DNA of 6,858 nt. It comes from Kmv34 sp964524965 (lineage in GTDB: Bacteria > Aerophobota > Aerophobia > Aerophobales > B3-G15). The stretch covers positions 1-6,858 of the forward strand of contig CAZGDY010000091.1 of the NCBI GenBank assembly GCA_964524965.1, given 5' to 3'. The position numbers and the translations under genes are program-made. The notes under the pieces were generated by a model. That model ran no database searches. It was given only the letters and a program-made list of their open reading frames with translations, and was not told the DNA's origin. Below are positions 5,344 through 6,858 of this stretch, piece by piece; the stretch's first letter is position 1; each line of letters begins with the position of its first letter.

Positions 5344-6858
5344 TTATCTTCTCCAAAGGTCCCTATCTAAATAGCGATACTGAAGAGCCTCAGAGACATG
5401 GTGAGATTGTATATCGCTAACTTTTTCCAAATCAGCAATAGTTCGGGCTATCTTTAAAATTCTATAATAAGCTCTTGCCGAAAGATGTAATTCTGAGATA
5501 GCAGAGCGAAGAAGATTTTCTGCCTCAGTTTTAAGAGAACAAAATTTTTTTATATGTCTTCCACTCATCCCGGCATTAGAAAATATCTTTGCCCTTTTGA
5601 AGCGAGTAAGCTGAATTTCTCGGGCATCGTTTACCCTCTTTTTTATAGAAGAGGAGGGTTCTGCCTCTTTTTTACCTAAAAGCTGTTCTCTTCGCACCGG
5701 CTGAAGTTGAATGTGAATGTCGATCCTATCAAGAAGGGGACCGGACACCTTACTTAAATGTTTTTGTATTTGATAAGGAGTGCAGCTACACTCCCTGGTA
5801 GCATCACCAAAAAAGCCACAGGGACAAGGATTCATAGCGGCAACCAGCATAAATCTGGCTGGATAGGTGATGGAGGTAAGAACACGGGAGATGGTAACTA
5901 CCCCGTCCTCTAAAGGTTGACGAAGAGATTCAAGAACAGGGCGGGGAAATTCAGAAAGCTCATCCATAAAAAGCACCCCGTTATGAGAAAGAGAAATATC
6001 CCCGGGCTTAGGAAACCTACCCCCTCCGATTAAACCTGCCTCAGAGATGCTATGATGGGGAGAGCGAAAAGGACGTATCTTTATAAGGGACTCCCCAGTG
6101 GAAAGAAATCCTACCACCGAATGTATTTTGGTAGTCTGAATAGCCTCTTCTAAAGTTAAATCAGGCAAAATAGTGGGAACTCTTCTTGCCAGCATGGTCT
6201 TTCCTGCGCCAGGAGGACCAATCATAAGAATATTGTGAGCGCCAGCTGCAGCAACCTCAAGCGCTCTTTTAACATAGCTTTGTCCCTTAACCTCGGAAAA
6301 ATCCTCCTCATAAAAATTGTCAGTTTTAAAAAGGTGGGCAAGATTGCATTTATAAGGGATAATTTCAATTTCTTTATTAAGAAACTGAACAAGTTGGAAT
6401 AAACTTTTGATCGGATAAATATCTATCCCCTGTGCTACTGCAGCTTCTCTGGCATTATCCTGGGGCAGAATGAGAGCTTTAATCTTTTGCTCTTTGGCCT
6501 TAAGAGCAATGGGTAAAGCACCTGTTATTCGACGAACCGCACCATCAAGGGAAAGCTCTCCCAAAATTGCATAATCAAAAAATTGATCATCTTTTACAAT
6601 ACCTTGGGTTTTAAGAATTCCTAAGGCTATAGGAAGATCAAAGGAAGAGCCTTCTTTTTTCACATCGGCAGGAGCTAAATTTACAATTATCCTTCTCAGG
6701 GAAAAAGGAAACTGAGAGTTTTTTATCGCTGATGTGACTCTTTCTTTTGCTTCCTTTACTGCCGGGTCAGGTAATCCTACTATCTGAAAAGAAGGAAGCC
6801 CGGAAGAAACATCAACCTCTACCTCCACAGAAAAAGCTTCTATTCCCAACAAAGAAAA
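5344..6858 (-). CDS. comM: YifB/ComM family Mg-chelatase-like AAA+ ATPase (5' end beyond window)
   Basis: About 504 residues are visible. ComM is a cytoplasmic hexameric helicase that promotes branch migration during integration of DNA taken up by transformation; many bacteria carry a homologue without known competence. The N-terminal ChlI-like fold starts LLGIEAFSVEVEVDVSSGLP and IVGLPD. Counting from the TTG-encoded Leu at 6850-6852, the P-loop is GPPGAGKT (212-219), Walker B is LFMDE (294-298), and a cysteine set CPCG...CSC (C343, C345, C355, C357) sits in the usual insert. The C-terminal Mg-chelatase helical domain runs from GRHIKKF to YRYLDRDLWRR, then TAA 5344-5346. The family normally has about seven to ten more N-terminal residues, and the frame is still open at 6858 (FS before LLGIE). 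The true start is therefore outside, and TTG 6850-6852 should not be taken as the start. Codons 358 to about 416 are duplicated at 218-372. Confidence 0.97.
   Translation of the reverse strand, partial: FSLLGIEAFSVEVEVDVSSGLPSFQIVGLPDPAVKEAKERVTSAIKNSQFPFSLRRIIVNLAPADVKKEGSSFDLPIALGILKTQGIVKDDQFFDYAILGELSLDGAVRRITGALPIALKAKEQKIKALILPQDNAREAAVAQGIDIYPIKSLFQLVQFLNKEIEIIPYKCNLAHLFKTDNFYEEDFSEVKGQSYVKRALEVAAAGAHNILMIGPPGAGKTMLARRVPTILPDLTLEEAIQTTKIHSVVGFLSTGESLIKIRPFRSPHHSISEAGLIGGGRFPKPGDISLSHNGVLFMDELSEFPRPVLESLRQPLEDGVVTISRVLTSITYPARFMLVAAMNPCPCGFFGDATRECSCTPYQIQKHLSKVSGPLLDRIDIHIQLQPVRREQLLGKKEAEPSSSIKKRVNDAREIQLTRFKRAKIFSNAGMSGRHIKKFCSLKTEAENLLRSAISELHLSARAYYRILKIARTIADLEKVSDIQSHHVSEALQYRYLDRDLWRR
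5611..5782 (-). repeat. comM segment duplicated as a direct repeat at 218-372
   Basis: This stretch encodes the region after the cysteine set (TPYQIQKHLSKVSG to VNDAREIQ). The same orientation and about 90% identity by hand are found at 218-372. Intact coding here and frameshift there show that this is the parental-type copy. The repeats are about 5.4 kb apart and flank every accessory gene in the window. Confidence 0.9.

Noticed and set aside
218..5782. A classical island inserted in comM, like the AbaR islands of Acinetobacter
   Set aside because: The right-hand comM looks continuous and intact through the repeat, the left copy is an internal fragment with decayed edges, and no transposition genes or short target duplications are seen.

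Overview
The window is AT-rich bacterial DNA. It looks like an accessory region full of decayed genes, lying next to the housekeeping-type gene comM (YifB family). The lineage cannot be named from sequence alone. AT richness, TTG and GTG starts, many broken genes and a glycosyltransferase / HprK-like kinase / radical SAM / nucleotidyltransferase set would fit an environmental or candidate-phylum bacterium.

Positions 1-680 are a patchwork of remnants. They are the last transmembrane helix of a membrane protein (2-97, +), a frameshifted fragment of comM joined to an unrelated tail (134-372, -), an XRE-type helix-turn-helix gene broken by an in-frame stop (369-551, +), and the promoter and first ~25 codons of a histone-like HU gene (548-680, +). 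The HU remnant runs straight into the next gene.

Positions 681-2654 hold two + strand genes, a GT2 glycosyltransferase starting at TTG and an HPr-kinase-like ATPase/kinase. They converge on two - strand genes: a radical SAM protein with a SPASM-like cysteine cluster (2810-3928), preceded in the same direction by a nucleotidyltransferase gene broken by two in-frame stops (3970-4794). Kinases of the HprK-like type, radical SAM enzymes and nucleotidyltransferases recur together in peptide- and polysaccharide-modification loci. I therefore infer a (now partly decayed) cell-surface or peptide modification locus. No substrate or precursor is certain.

Positions 4795-5343 are mostly non-coding, with a 9-bp perfect inverted repeat and a second hairpin in front of the nucleotidyltransferase, plus weak small reading frames. 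Positions 5344-6858 (-) are comM, intact at its 3' end but running off the right edge of the window. About 155 bp of this gene is duplicated as a direct repeat near the left edge, so the modification genes lie between an intact comM and a decayed comM fragment.
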